Shown here: positions 25,369 through 34,413 of the stretch, piece by piece
Layout of the letters: every line of letters begins with the position of its first letter
Position numbering within the stretch: position 1 is the stretch's first letter
Source of the DNA: Alloalcanivorax xiamenensis
GTDB taxonomy: Bacteria > Pseudomonadota > Gammaproteobacteria > Pseudomonadales > Alcanivoracaceae
Direction: 5' to 3'
Assembly: GCF_009846745.1 (NCBI RefSeq)
Contig: NZ_AQPF01000001.1
Coordinates: 62,001-126,000, forward strand
Length of the DNA: 64,000 bases
Made by a program: the position numbers and the translations under genes
The notes under the pieces: model-generated
The model's database searches: none
The model's input: the letters and a program-made list of their open reading frames with translations, nothing else
What the model was told of the DNA's origin: nothing

Positions 25369-25881
25369 TCAACGGCCGTTGCCGACGGCCTGCACCGATG
25401 CTTCCAATCGATCCGGCCCGCTCAGTTCCACCCGTTGCTCGGCGGGCAGGGACAACACCTCACCGCAAACATCGGCGCGAATGGGCAACTCGCGCCGACC
25501 GATATCGAATAACACCGCCAGACGAATCGAGGCCGGACGGCCAAAATCAAACAGCTCGTTCATGGCGGCACGGATGGTTCGACCCGTCATCAACACATCG
25601 TCCACCAGGATCAGATGCGCCCCTTCCACGTCGAACGGCAATTTGGACGGCTTGACGCTTTTCTTAAGACCACGTTTCTCGAAATCATCGCGGTAGAAAT
25701 TGGCGTCCAGAAACCCCAGGGGCAGCGGTTTGCTCAGGCGCTCGTTCAAGGCCTTCGCCACCCAGGCGCCACCGGATTCGATACCAACCAGACCGGTGGC
25801 ACCGTCCGTCTCTTCCAAACGCTCCAGCGCGGACGCCATGTCCCGCAGCAGGGCGTCAATCTGTTCCGGATTCCAATGCAA
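25369..25881 (-). CDS. pyrR: PyrR, pyr regulator/uracil phosphoribosyltransferase
   Basis: A 170-residue phosphoribosyltransferase-fold protein with the PRPP loop LILVDDVLMTGRTIRAA. In many bacteria PyrR binds pyr mRNA to control attenuation and also has weak UPRTase activity. It precedes pyrB by 144 bases, and no convincing attenuator was seen in that gap. Confidence 0.93.
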   Translation of the reverse strand: MHWNPEQIDALLRDMASALERLEETDGATGLVGIESGGAWVAKALNERLSKPLPLGFLDANFYRDDFEKRGLKKSVKPSKLPFDVEGAHLILVDDVLMTGRTIRAAMNELFDFGRPASIRLAVLFDIGRRELPIRADVCGEVLSLPAEQRVELSGPDRLEASVQAVGNGR

Positions 25882-26065
25882 GTCTATCTCCTCGGCCTGC
25901 TGTTCTGGCAGTCACCGCCGCGCGCTTCGCCCGCGTTATCACTTCGCAGCAGTCTAGCCGTTGCCGGGCGAATTGAAAAACAGGTTTACACCACGGGACC
26001 CGCTAAGACTTTAAGAGTACACTGCGCGCCCTGTTTCATGTCATTTTGATTACTAAGGAACGGTT

Positions 26066-26668
26066 ATGAACAAGTCAATCCGGATTGCAGCGGGCACGAT
26101 ACTGGCGGCGGCTTTGGGTGCCAACGCTCATGCCTTCGACCTGAAAGGCCTCACCGACAAAGCCACCAAGGCGGTGGACGAAGCCAGCAACAAGGTCAAC
26201 GAGCAGACCGACAAAGCCAACAGCGCCATTAACTCTGCTTCCGAGAAGGGCCAGGCCAACCTGGATCAGGCCACCGGCCAGTGGCAAGTGGCCGGTGACG
26301 CCAAGAACATGGTCGACACCCTGTCCAGCGACCTCGGCGTCAGCCGGGCGCAGGCCGCCGGCGGTTCCGCCGCGCTGCTCGCCCTGGCCCAGACCAAGCT
26401 GGATGCCAGTCAGTTCAGCGGCATCACCGACAAAGTCTCCGGTCTGAGCAACATGCTCGGTTCCAGCGAACAAAGCAGCGGCCTGCTTGGCAATGTGCTG
26501 GGTAATGTGAAAAGCCTGCAAGGCGCGCAGACCGCCTTCAGCGCCATGGGCCTGAGCCCGGATATGATCGGCCAGTTCGCGCCGGTCATGCTGAAGTTCC
26601 TGGGTGGTCAGGGCGTTGCCGATGGCGTGCTCGGATCCCTGCAGCAGTTGTGGACTCCGGCCGGCTAA
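26066..26668 (+). CDS. DUF2780 secreted protein
   Basis: A 200-residue protein with a signal peptide ending near NAHAFD. The middle (about 25-65) is a charged, coiled-coil-like tract rich in Lys, Asp and Gln, and the rest matches the DUF2780 family: ALLALAQTKLD and FSAMGLSPDMIGQFAPVMLKFL. Function is unknown. It is single and convergent with ruvX. Confidence 0.8.
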   Translation: MNKSIRIAAGTILAAALGANAHAFDLKGLTDKATKAVDEASNKVNEQTDKANSAINSASEKGQANLDQATGQWQVAGDAKNMVDTLSSDLGVSRAQAAGGSAALLALAQTKLDASQFSGITDKVSGLSNMLGSSEQSSGLLGNVLGNVKSLQGAQTAFSAMGLSPDMIGQFAPVMLKFLGGQGVADGVLGSLQQLWTPAG

Positions 26669-26717
26669 ACCCTTCCGGCGTCGCGGCCAGCCGGCCGTGG
26701 CACCGCCGGGCCGGGGA

Positions 26718-27125
26718 TCAAGGCATCACCGGCTCGGCGCCATTCAGGTACCCCTCCGCGATCACCACCGCGGCCATGGAATCCACCTTCGGATCCGGCC
26801 CTCTTGTGGCGGTGCGCTCCCGCGCTTCCCGGGTGGAAAGACGTTCATCCACCATATAAACCTTCAGTCCGAACCGCCCCTGGATACGCCGGGCGAACTT
26901 GCGCGCGCGCTCGCTGGAATGGCTTTCACTGCCGTCCATGTTCAGAGGCAGGCCCACCACCACCCGTTCCGGGCGCCACTCATCCAGCAAAGCGGCCATC
27001 TGTTGCCAGTCGGGTTGTTCGTTTTTGCAGGGCAGGGCCGGTAACGGCGAGGCGGTGCCGATCAGGGCATTGCCACTGGCGACACCGATTTTGCGGGTTC
27101 CGTAATCAAAGGCGAGCAGAATCAA
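26718..27125 (-). CDS. ruvX: Holliday junction resolvase-like RuvX/YqgF
   Basis: A 135-residue RNase H-fold protein. Catalytic acids are in AFDYGTRKIGVA and VDERLSTREA, with another acid in PKVDSMAAV. YqgF proteins act in 16S rRNA 5'-end processing and possibly recombination. The start overlaps the algH stop by 4 bases, the usual pairing. Confidence 0.95.
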   Translation of the reverse strand: MILLAFDYGTRKIGVASGNALIGTASPLPALPCKNEQPDWQQMAALLDEWRPERVVVGLPLNMDGSESHSSERARKFARRIQGRFGLKVYMVDERLSTREARERTATRGPDPKVDSMAAVVIAEGYLNGAEPVMP

Positions 27126-27685
27126 CCGTGTCCCACCTGAGTGGCGATCAGGCTCATATCCACGCCCATGCGGGCGGCGGCGGCATGCCAGCGCTGTTCA
27201 AACGGGATCTCGAACACCAGTTCCGGAGCGCTGGGCGTGCTCAGCCAGACATTATCCGCCAATTCCTGCTCCAGCTGGCCCTCGCTCCAACCCGCATAGC
27301 CCAGACACACCAGGGTGGATTCCGGCCCCTCGCCCACGGCGATGGCCTCGAGAATATCCCGCGAGGTGGTCATGCACAGCCCATCCGCCAGCATCAGGGT
27401 GGACTGCCAGTGGCGTTCCACGTCCCGGTGCAGCACGAACCCCGCTTCCTGCTGGATCGGGCCACCGGCGACCACCTGATGGCGGCTGGAGGGTGGCACC
27501 TCCACCTCGATCTCCATGTCCGCGAGAATATCGTGCAGGCTCAAACCCGCCGGGCGGTTCAGAGTCAGCCCCATGGCCCCTTCCGGATTGTGTTCCACCA
27601 CATAGGTCACGGTGCGGTCGAAATTCGGATCGTCCAGCTGCGGCATGGCGATCAGAAACTGGTGTTTCAGGCTGTTGTGCGTCAT
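27122..27685 (-). CDS. algH: UPF0301 family protein YqgE/AlgH
   Basis: A 187-residue cytosolic protein of the UPF0301 family. Conserved blocks are FLIAMPQLDDPNFDRTVTYV, GAMGLTLNRP and LGYAGWSEGQLEQEL. Function is not settled; it was linked to alginate regulation in Pseudomonas. The start MTHNSLKHQ fits the family; an 86-residue extension is an unrelated read-through of the tonB end. Confidence 0.93.
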   Translation of the reverse strand: MTHNSLKHQFLIAMPQLDDPNFDRTVTYVVEHNPEGAMGLTLNRPAGLSLHDILADMEIEVEVPPSSRHQVVAGGPIQQEAGFVLHRDVERHWQSTLMLADGLCMTTSRDILEAIAVGEGPESTLVCLGYAGWSEGQLEQELADNVWLSTPSAPELVFEIPFEQRWHAAAARMGVDMSLIATQVGHG

Positions 27686-27755
27686 GGGCCCAGTATCCGG
27701 GGAGCGCGGGACCAGGGCAAGAGTAGAGAGGCGCCGGAGTCGACGGAGCGCCGGA

Positions 27756-28619
27756 TCAGCGTGAGGAAACCTGCCGGTTGGCGTCGAACTGCCAGGTGCG
27801 GATGATCTCCAGCACGTCCATATTTTGACGCATCTCCGGGGAAAAAGGCTCAAACGGCGCCGACAAGCGCACGCTCTGCACCGCCGCCTCGTCCAGGAAC
27901 GCATGCCCGGAGGACTGCAATACGCGAATGTCGCGGATGTCACCGCTCTTGCCCAGCGCCACCATCAGGCGCACACCGCCGAAGGTGTTACTGGTCAGCG
28001 CCCGGGCCGGGAAATGGCGAGTACCGGTGCTCTCCACTTTGCGACGAAAAGCATCGATGTAAAGCGCTTCATAATGGGCCTTGGTGGAAACCGAAGTGAG
28101 CCGACGCACCCGCGGCCGCTTGGCGTAGGCTTGCTGCTGCTGATCCAGACGTGCCTGCAGGCTGGCGATCTCGCGGCTGAGCTGATCCAGACTGTCATCC
28201 TGGCGCTGCTCGCGGGGCTCCTGTTCCTGCTCTTGTTGCGGCGATTGCGCGCGGGGGGCGGAGGAGTGGGTCACGATCACTTTCTGACGCGACACCGGAC
28301 GGGGTGGCGGCGCGCTGGCCGGCTCCAGCCGCACCGGTCGCGGCCGCGCATCGGTGTACGGCGCCTGCTCGGTGGTGGTCAATTCCTGTTTTTGCTGCTC
28401 GTCACCCGCCCCTTCCTGATTGGTCTGGGCAATGAAGTCCGCCTCGTCCGGCGCCTGATCGCTTCTGTGGGTCGCCAGCGTCACATCCAGCGTTCGCGGC
28501 GCGGCGCGGGGTTGCTCCGGAGCGAAGCCGACACCGAACAGCACCAGGCCATGCACGGCCAACGCCATGAAGAGTGTGAAGCCGAGGCGATCGGCGGCGG
28601 TAACCTGAGCAGAGGCCAT
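27756..28619 (-). CDS. tonB: Energy transducer TonB family protein
   Basis: A 287-residue protein with an N-terminal membrane anchor (about residues 13-33), a Pro- and charge-rich periplasmic linker, a coiled-coil segment near 140-170 and a C-terminal TonB domain (GGVRLMVALGKSGDIRDIRVL). It transfers proton-motive energy to outer-membrane receptors. The linker lacks long Pro-Glu/Pro-Lys repeats. It sits between algH and gshB as in Pseudomonas. Confidence 0.9.
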   Translation of the reverse strand: MASAQVTAADRLGFTLFMALAVHGLVLFGVGFAPEQPRAAPRTLDVTLATHRSDQAPDEADFIAQTNQEGAGDEQQKQELTTTEQAPYTDARPRPVRLEPASAPPPRPVSRQKVIVTHSSAPRAQSPQQEQEQEPREQRQDDSLDQLSREIASLQARLDQQQQAYAKRPRVRRLTSVSTKAHYEALYIDAFRRKVESTGTRHFPARALTSNTFGGVRLMVALGKSGDIRDIRVLQSSGHAFLDEAAVQSVRLSAPFEPFSPEMRQNMDVLEIIRTWQFDANRQVSSR

Positions 28620-28672
28620 GGGCAGTTATCGAAATGTATTATTGGAAAGAGTGTGTTATCCACAATTCGGTC

Positions 28673-28690
28673 GGGCCGGTGGACCGGCCC
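28673..28690. terminator. Hairpin downstream of gshB
   Basis: GGGCCGGT and ACCGGCCC form a perfect 8-bp stem with a two-base spacer between gshB and tonB. No T run follows on the minus strand, so it may attenuate rather than fully end gshB transcription. Confidence 0.4.
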
Positions 28691-28730
28691 TTGTTATGGC
28701 GGGTATTGTCCCGTCGGTTTTACGTTTTCG

Positions 28731-29684
28731 CTAGGACCGGTTACGCATTTCCAGCAAAGCGTCGAAAAGCTGGCCGGCGATATTGATGCCGTAAATGGCG
28801 TCCAGCTCCCGCGCGCAGGTGGGACTGGTGACGTTGATCTCGGTGAGATAGTCACCGATCACATCCAGCCCGACGAAATACAATCCGCGCTCGCGCAACA
28901 CCGGCCCCACTTGCTCGCAGATCCAGCGATCACGGTCGCTCAACTCCCGCCCCTGGCCGGTGCCACCAGCCGCCAGGTTGCCGCGGAATTCACCTTCCTT
29001 GGGAATGCGCGCCAGCGCATAGGGCACCGGTTCCCCATTGATCATCAGGATGCGTTTGTCACCGCTGGTGATCTCGGGAATGAACTGTTGCGCCATGATC
29101 GGCGTGCGGCCGTGATCGGTCAGCACCTCGATGATCACGCTGGTGTTGGGGCTGTCCTTGGACACCCGGAAGATATTAGCGCCGCCCATGGCATCCAGCG
29201 GCTTCATGACGATGTCATTGAACTCCGCTACAAAAGCCCGCAACTGATCGGCGCGGCCGGAAACCAGGGTCGGCACACAGCATTGCGGGAAATCGGTGGC
29301 GAACAGTTTTTCGTTGCTGTCACGGACACTGCCGGGACGATTCACCACCAGGGCGCCCTCGCGCTCCGCTTTTTCAAGAATATAGGTCGCGTAGACGTAC
29401 TCGGCGTTAAACGGCGGATCCTGGCGCATCAGGATCATGTCCAGATCCGGCAAGGACGTCCGCACGGCGTCGCCGAGTTCGAACCAGTGATCGTTATTGT
29501 CTTCCACCCGCAGCGGTCGGGTGATGGCCAGGGGCCGGCCGTCACGAACATACAGATCCCCCGGTTCCATGTAGTGCAGCCGCCAGCCGCGCCGCTGAGC
29601 TTCCAGGAGCAGGGATAAAGTGGTGTCTTTCCAGGGTTTTATGTGAGCGATGGGATCCATCACCACACCGATATCAAGGCTCAT
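28731..29684 (-). CDS. gshB: Glutathione synthetase
   Basis: A 317-residue ATP-grasp enzyme joining gamma-glutamylcysteine and glycine. Motifs include MDPIAHIKPWKDTTLSLL at the N-terminus, MRQDPPFNAEYVYAT, MKPLDAMGGANIFR and INVTSPTCARELD. The start MSLDIGVVMD matches the family; a 25-residue extension is unsupported. It is divergent from pilG, a classic gammaproteobacterial arrangement. Confidence 0.96.
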   Translation of the reverse strand: MSLDIGVVMDPIAHIKPWKDTTLSLLLEAQRRGWRLHYMEPGDLYVRDGRPLAITRPLRVEDNNDHWFELGDAVRTSLPDLDMILMRQDPPFNAEYVYATYILEKAEREGALVVNRPGSVRDSNEKLFATDFPQCCVPTLVSGRADQLRAFVAEFNDIVMKPLDAMGGANIFRVSKDSPNTSVIIEVLTDHGRTPIMAQQFIPEITSGDKRILMINGEPVPYALARIPKEGEFRGNLAAGGTGQGRELSDRDRWICEQVGPVLRERGLYFVGLDVIGDYLTEINVTSPTCARELDAIYGINIAGQLFDALLEMRNRS

Positions 29685-29841
29685 GGTGGCTCCAGGCAAA
29701 AGGACGACACCGCATGTTAGCAGCGCGTGGGCATGCTCGCTACGGGATGCTTTTCTCAAGTCCCACAGGGTCTTATAGATTGATTGTAGAAACTGTGTTA
29801 AAACCTCGGCGTGGGCTGAAAGACCCCGAAGCCCTGCCTAT

Positions 29842-29881
29842 CGCGACACTATAAAAAGATTCCTCATTACAAGGTGTCGCG
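29842..29881. promoter_or_regulatory. Inverted repeat upstream of pilG
   Basis: CGCGACAC (29842-29849) and GTGTCGCG (29874-29881) are perfect inverted copies around a 24-base AT-rich loop containing ACTATAAAAAG. It lies 36 bases before pilG and could be an operator or leader hairpin. Confidence 0.45.
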
Positions 29882-29916
29882 GCCTGTATTCGAATCACGG
29901 TGAAAGGCAGTTCTCA

Positions 29917-30300
29917 ATGACTGATAATTTTCAAGACCTCAAGGTCATGGTGATCGACGATTCGAAAACCATTCGTCGTACCGCCGAGACCTTATTGAAG
30001 AAAGCGGGTTGTGAGGTGATTACCGCCACCGACGGGTTCGATGCGCTTGCCAAGATTGCCGACAGCAAGCCCCGGATCATTTTCGTGGACATCATGATGC
30101 CCCGGCTGGATGGCTATCAAACGTGCGCTTTGATCAAGAACAACAGCGCGTTCAAGCAGACACCGGTGATCATGCTCTCCTCGAAGGACGGCTTGTTCGA
30201 CAAGGCCAAGGGCCGCATCGTGGGATCCGATGAATACCTGACCAAGCCTTTTTCCAAGGACGAGCTACTGGGCGCCATCCGTCAGCATATCAGCGCCTGA
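29917..30300 (+). CDS. pilG: Twitching motility response regulator PilG
   Basis: A 127-residue single-domain receiver. Acidic pocket residues are in MVIDDSK, the phospho-acceptor is Asp58 in IIFVDIMMPRLDG, and Lys is in YLTKPFSKDE. Phosphorylated by ChpA, it promotes pilus extension in Pseudomonas. It is the first gene of the pil-chp operon. Confidence 0.96.
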   Translation: MTDNFQDLKVMVIDDSKTIRRTAETLLKKAGCEVITATDGFDALAKIADSKPRIIFVDIMMPRLDGYQTCALIKNNSAFKQTPVIMLSSKDGLFDKAKGRIVGSDEYLTKPFSKDELLGAIRQHISA

Positions 30301-30346
30301 AACGGGCGCCTGACCGATGTGACCCTGCTCAACCATAGAGGAAAAG

Positions 30347-30715
30347 ATGGCACGGATTCTTATTGTCGATGATTCTCCCACGGAGACGTACAAGCTGCGG
30401 GAGATTCTGGAGAAGCACGGCCACCAGGTGCTGGAAGCCAGCAACGGGGCCGACGGTGTGGCGGCTACCCGTTCCGAACAACCGGATCTGGTATTAATGG
30501 ATGTGGTGATGCCCGGCCTCAATGGTTTTCAAGCCACCCGGCAGTTGACCAAAGGCGCGGACACCCGACACATCCCAATTGTTATCGTCACCACCAAGGA
30601 TCAGGAAACCGATCGGGTTTGGGGTAAACGCCAGGGAGCTCGGGATTATCTGACCAAGCCGGTGGATGAAGCGGTTTTATTGGAAACGGTCGAGCGTCAG
30701 CTCACCGGAGCGTGA
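30347..30715 (+). CDS. pilH: Twitching motility response regulator PilH
   Basis: A 122-residue receiver with ILIVDDSPTE, Asp52 in LVLMDVVMPGLNG and YLTKPVDE. In Pseudomonas PilH opposes PilG and influences retraction and the phosphate flow of ChpA. It lies between pilG and pilI with a GAGG site at the start. Confidence 0.95.
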   Translation: MARILIVDDSPTETYKLREILEKHGHQVLEASNGADGVAATRSEQPDLVLMDVVMPGLNGFQATRQLTKGADTRHIPIVIVTTKDQETDRVWGKRQGARDYLTKPVDEAVLLETVERQLTGA

Positions 30716-30730
30716 CGAGGGGGATCGCCG

Positions 30731-31279
30731 ATGAGCGCCACGTCCACAGCCTATTTGAAACTGGCGGACTATTTCATCCGTTGCCGCGACAATGCCGCCA
30801 ACCTGCCGGAAGAGCAGGATGCCACACCTTATTGGAGTGGTGTCGGATTCTCCCTCAACGGCCACCGTCTGGTGGCGCCGTTGACGGAAGTGGCCGAGAT
30901 TCTGTCGCCGCAGGCCTGTGCCCGGGTGCCCGGCGCTCAGGATTGGGTACGCGGCGTGGCCAATGTTCGCGGGCGTTTGATGACCGTGACCGATTTGAGC
31001 CGATTTCTTGAACGCGCCTCGGAAATCGCCGAAGGCCGGCGCCGGTTGCTGGTGCTGGACCGAGACGAACTCTACACCGGCGTGATGGTCGATGATGTTC
31101 TGGGGATGCAACATTTTCCGGTGGAAAACCGTGTCACAGCGCCGCCACGTCCGGAGGAAAGTCCGATGGCCGCCTATCTGGACGGGGGTTACCGCCGGGA
31201 CGGGGAATACTGGTCCGTGTTCAGCCTTGCCCGGCTGGCACGGGATCCGCGCTTTATGCGAGCGGCCAGCGGGGAATGA
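30731..31279 (+). CDS. pilI: CheW-like adaptor PilI
   Basis: A 182-residue CheW-domain adaptor that links the receptor PilJ to the kinase ChpA. Family features include the hydrophobic core LVAPLTEVAEIL, WVRGVANVRGRLMTVTDLSRFL and the VLDRDELYTGVMVDDVLGM block. It is followed by a 202-base gap before pilJ in which no gene was found. Confidence 0.93.
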   Translation: MSATSTAYLKLADYFIRCRDNAANLPEEQDATPYWSGVGFSLNGHRLVAPLTEVAEILSPQACARVPGAQDWVRGVANVRGRLMTVTDLSRFLERASEIAEGRRRLLVLDRDELYTGVMVDDVLGMQHFPVENRVTAPPRPEESPMAAYLDGGYRRDGEYWSVFSLARLARDPRFMRAASGE

Positions 31280-31481
31280 GCAGAAGGGAGTGACCGTGGG
31301 GGGAGGACGTCGTGCCGGGGGGAACATCGGCATGCCTCCAATCAACCATCGCGGTTCCAGAATCGTCGGGAACGGTTTTTGACGTGCCAGTGACTGCCCG
31401 GGAAAAGGGGGAGACCGCCATCGACGGCGGCCACGCAATACGGTCACACAATAAGAGCTGAGTCAGGCCAGGAGCCAAGCT

Positions 31482-33500
31482 ATGAAGTTCAAACCGGGGC
31501 TTGTGTTAGACAAGATGCGGGGGGGAGCGGGTAACAATCCGCTGGGTGTTGCTCTGTATGTCGGGTTACTCGCCTTTATCGTTCTCGCCTTGATGAATTT
31601 CGTTCTGTCCGCCATCGGCGCCAACCACGCCCGGGATAATATTACCCAGGCGTCGGACATGCGTGTCTATTCCCAACAGTTGCCGAAAAACGCTCTGGAG
31701 GCGGTGTCCGGCAACGCCGAGGCCTTCGCCTTGCTTGAGCAGGGCCGCCAGGGCTTTCTGCGCGCTTGGACTCAGGTCAAGGACGAACCGGTGTCGGATC
31801 CGCGGGTGCTGCAACGCCTGCAAAACTTGTGGGACGAAGCGCTACGGCAGGTGAACACGGTCCTTCAGGGACGTGCCACGGTGCTGGATCTGCACCAGGT
31901 GTCCGCCACCCTGGCACAGACCATTCCGGAACTTCAGAACAAGTATGACGAGGTGGTGCGCATCCTGATCGCCAACGGCGCCTCCGCCGATCAGGTGGCA
32001 CTGGCACAACGTCAGTCATTGCTCACCGAACGTTTGATGCGATCCTTGTCGAAAATCCTGGAAGGCCGTGACAGCGCGGTGGCGGCGGCGGAAACGTTTG
32101 GCACCGACGCGGTGCGATTCGGCAATGTGGTCAACGGCATGCTGCGCGGCAACAGCCGTCTCGGCATTCAGAGAGTCAGCGACCGCGATGCTCGCGCGCG
32201 GTTGGCGGATATCGCCGATGTTTTCAATCAATTCATCAATCCCTCCGTGGACAAGGTGCTGGAAACCGCGCCGGATCTGATGCAGATCCGGGCCGCCGCC
32301 GACAGCCTGTTCCTGCGCTCCCAGGACCTGCTACAGGAAGCTTCCAATCTGGACAACCTGTTCGAGAACGCCAACAGCGGCCTGTTCCCCTCCATATGGC
32401 TGGGAATCCTGTGCGCGGCGATCTCGGTGCTGCTGTTTTTCCTGATCATGCTGCAGGGCAACCGCAGCGCCAGCAAACAACGCGGTGAGCTGGAAAGCGA
32501 GAATCAGCGTAACCAGGCGGCGATTCTGCGCCTGCTCGACGAGCTGGGGGATCTGGCGGACGGTGACCTGACCGTGGAAGCGACGGTAACCGAGGATTTT
32601 ACCGGCGCCATCGCCGACTCCATCAATTATTCCATTGACCAGCTACGCAGTCTGGTACAAACCATCAACCAATCCGCCGTGCAGGTGGCCAGCGCCGCCC
32701 AGGAAACCCAGTCCACCGCCATGCACCTGGCGGAAGCTTCCGAACATCAGGCCCAGGAAATCGCCGGCGCCTCCGCGGCGGTGAATGAGATGGCGGTGTC
32801 CATCGATCAGGTGTCCGCCAATGCCGCCGAGTCCGCGGCGGTGGCGGAACGGGCGGTGGCCATCGCCAACAAAGGCGCCGAGGTGGTGCAGGCCACCATT
32901 CATGGCATGGACACCATTCGAGAGCAGATCCAGGAAACCTCCAAACGGATCAAACGCCTGGGCGAGTCCTCCCAGGAAATTGGCGACATTGTTTCGCTGA
33001 TCAACGACATCGCCGACCAAACCAATATTCTGGCCCTGAATGCCGCCATCCAGGCCTCCATGGCCGGGGAAGCCGGCCGTGGTTTCGCCGTGGTCGCCGA
33101 CGAGGTGCAGCGCCTGGCGGAGCGTTCCGCCGCCGCCACCAAGCAGATCGAAACCCTGGTGAAGACGATTCAGACCGACACCAACGAAGCGGTGATCTCC
33201 ATGGAGGCTACCACCGCCGAAGTTGTGAAGGGAGCCCGTCTCGCCCAGGACGCCGGCGTGGCACTGGAAGAAATCGAAACGGTATCGAAGAACCTGGCCG
33301 ACCTGATTCAGAACATTTCCAACGCCGCCCGCCAGCAGGCCGCGTCCGCGGGACACATTTCCAACACCATGAACGTGATCCAGGAAATCACCTCGCAGAC
33401 CTCCGCCGGGACCACCGCCACCGCCCGTTCCATTGGCGATCTGGCGGAGATGGCGCAGGACATGCGTAACTCGGTGGCCGGCTTCAGATTGCCCGGCTGA
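31482..33500 (+). CDS. pilJ: Type IV pilus methyl-accepting chemoreceptor PilJ
   Basis: A 672-residue receptor. An N-terminal helix (about 22-43) and a second membrane helix (about 303-325) flank a periplasmic region of two PilJ-type helical modules. A HAMP-like segment and the signalling domain follow, with the hairpin tip QTNILALNAAIQASMAGE. The Ala-to-Ser-Met change in the tip compared with AAIEAARAGE is typical of PilJ. Its stop overlaps the pilK start. It senses pilus or surface contact in Pseudomonas. Confidence 0.95.
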   Translation: MKFKPGLVLDKMRGGAGNNPLGVALYVGLLAFIVLALMNFVLSAIGANHARDNITQASDMRVYSQQLPKNALEAVSGNAEAFALLEQGRQGFLRAWTQVKDEPVSDPRVLQRLQNLWDEALRQVNTVLQGRATVLDLHQVSATLAQTIPELQNKYDEVVRILIANGASADQVALAQRQSLLTERLMRSLSKILEGRDSAVAAAETFGTDAVRFGNVVNGMLRGNSRLGIQRVSDRDARARLADIADVFNQFINPSVDKVLETAPDLMQIRAAADSLFLRSQDLLQEASNLDNLFENANSGLFPSIWLGILCAAISVLLFFLIMLQGNRSASKQRGELESENQRNQAAILRLLDELGDLADGDLTVEATVTEDFTGAIADSINYSIDQLRSLVQTINQSAVQVASAAQETQSTAMHLAEASEHQAQEIAGASAAVNEMAVSIDQVSANAAESAAVAERAVAIANKGAEVVQATIHGMDTIREQIQETSKRIKRLGESSQEIGDIVSLINDIADQTNILALNAAIQASMAGEAGRGFAVVADEVQRLAERSAAATKQIETLVKTIQTDTNEAVISMEATTAEVVKGARLAQDAGVALEEIETVSKNLADLIQNISNAARQQAASAGHISNTMNVIQEITSQTSAGTTATARSIGDLAEMAQDMRNSVAGFRLPG

Positions 33501-34375
33501 TGGACATCGCCGTGACGCCGCCCTGGGCCCTTCGCAACGCGCCGGCCATGGACGCGGAGCAATTTCAGCTCTGGCGAACATTGCTGGAAGAGCGCACCGG
33601 CATGACATTGCCGACGGAACGGAAATCCTTTCTGGAAACCAGCCTGAGTGCACGCATGCGTGAGCTGGGCCTGGAGGATTACCAAACCTATTACGCTCAA
33701 TTGGTCACCGGCGCCAGCGAGTCCCGTGCCATGGAATGGTCGATTCTGGTGGACCGGCTCACGGTGCAGGAAACCGGCTTTTTCCGTCACCCGGGATCCT
33801 TCGCGCTGGTCAAAGCGTTCAGTCGTGAATTCGCCCGCCGGCATGTCAACGGCGGCACCCTCAATGCGTGGAGCGTGGGGTGCTCCACCGGCGAGGAAGC
33901 CTATTCGCTGGCGATGGTGATCAACGAGTGTTTCGCCGGTGCCCGCGACAAACTTTTTTACGGCATCACCGGCACGGATATCAGTCTGCCCACCCTGGCC
34001 AGGGCACGCCGTGGCGTGTTCCCCTTGCGCCGGGTAAACCGCGTGGCACCAGCGTTACGCGAGCGGTATTTTCAACCCCACGACACCCAGCACCTTCAGG
34101 TTACCGCCACCTTGCGCGAGCGGGTGTGCTTCGCCCATCTGAATGTGCTGGATCTGGATCAGGCTCCGATGGAAAACCTGGACCTGATCTTCTGCCAGAA
34201 CATGCTGATTTATTTTCGCCGCTGGCGAAAACGCCAGATCGTCAATCGTCTGGCCGCCCGTCTGGCGCCGGGGGGCGTCCTGGTCCTCGGACCCGGCGAA
34301 ATCACCGACTGGCAAAACGATAATCTGGAGCGGGAAGTCTATCCCGACACGTTGGCGTTCCGGCGCCGCGTTTGA
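33500..34375 (+). CDS. pilK: Chemotaxis methyltransferase PilK (CheR family)
   Basis: A 291-residue SAM-dependent methyltransferase that methylates PilJ glutamates. An N-terminal all-helical domain precedes the SAM domain with WSVGCSTGEEAYSLAMV and the NMLIYFRRWRKRQIV motif. It overlaps pilJ by one base (TGATG), so it is translationally coupled. Confidence 0.94.
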   Translation: MDIAVTPPWALRNAPAMDAEQFQLWRTLLEERTGMTLPTERKSFLETSLSARMRELGLEDYQTYYAQLVTGASESRAMEWSILVDRLTVQETGFFRHPGSFALVKAFSREFARRHVNGGTLNAWSVGCSTGEEAYSLAMVINECFAGARDKLFYGITGTDISLPTLARARRGVFPLRRVNRVAPALRERYFQPHDTQHLQVTATLRERVCFAHLNVLDLDQAPMENLDLIFCQNMLIYFRRWRKRQIVNRLAARLAPGGVLVLGPGEITDWQNDNLEREVYPDTLAFRRRV

Positions 34376-34413
34376 CGGCCAGGGGCTGGGGGCAGCTCCG
34401 GGGGGATCATCAA

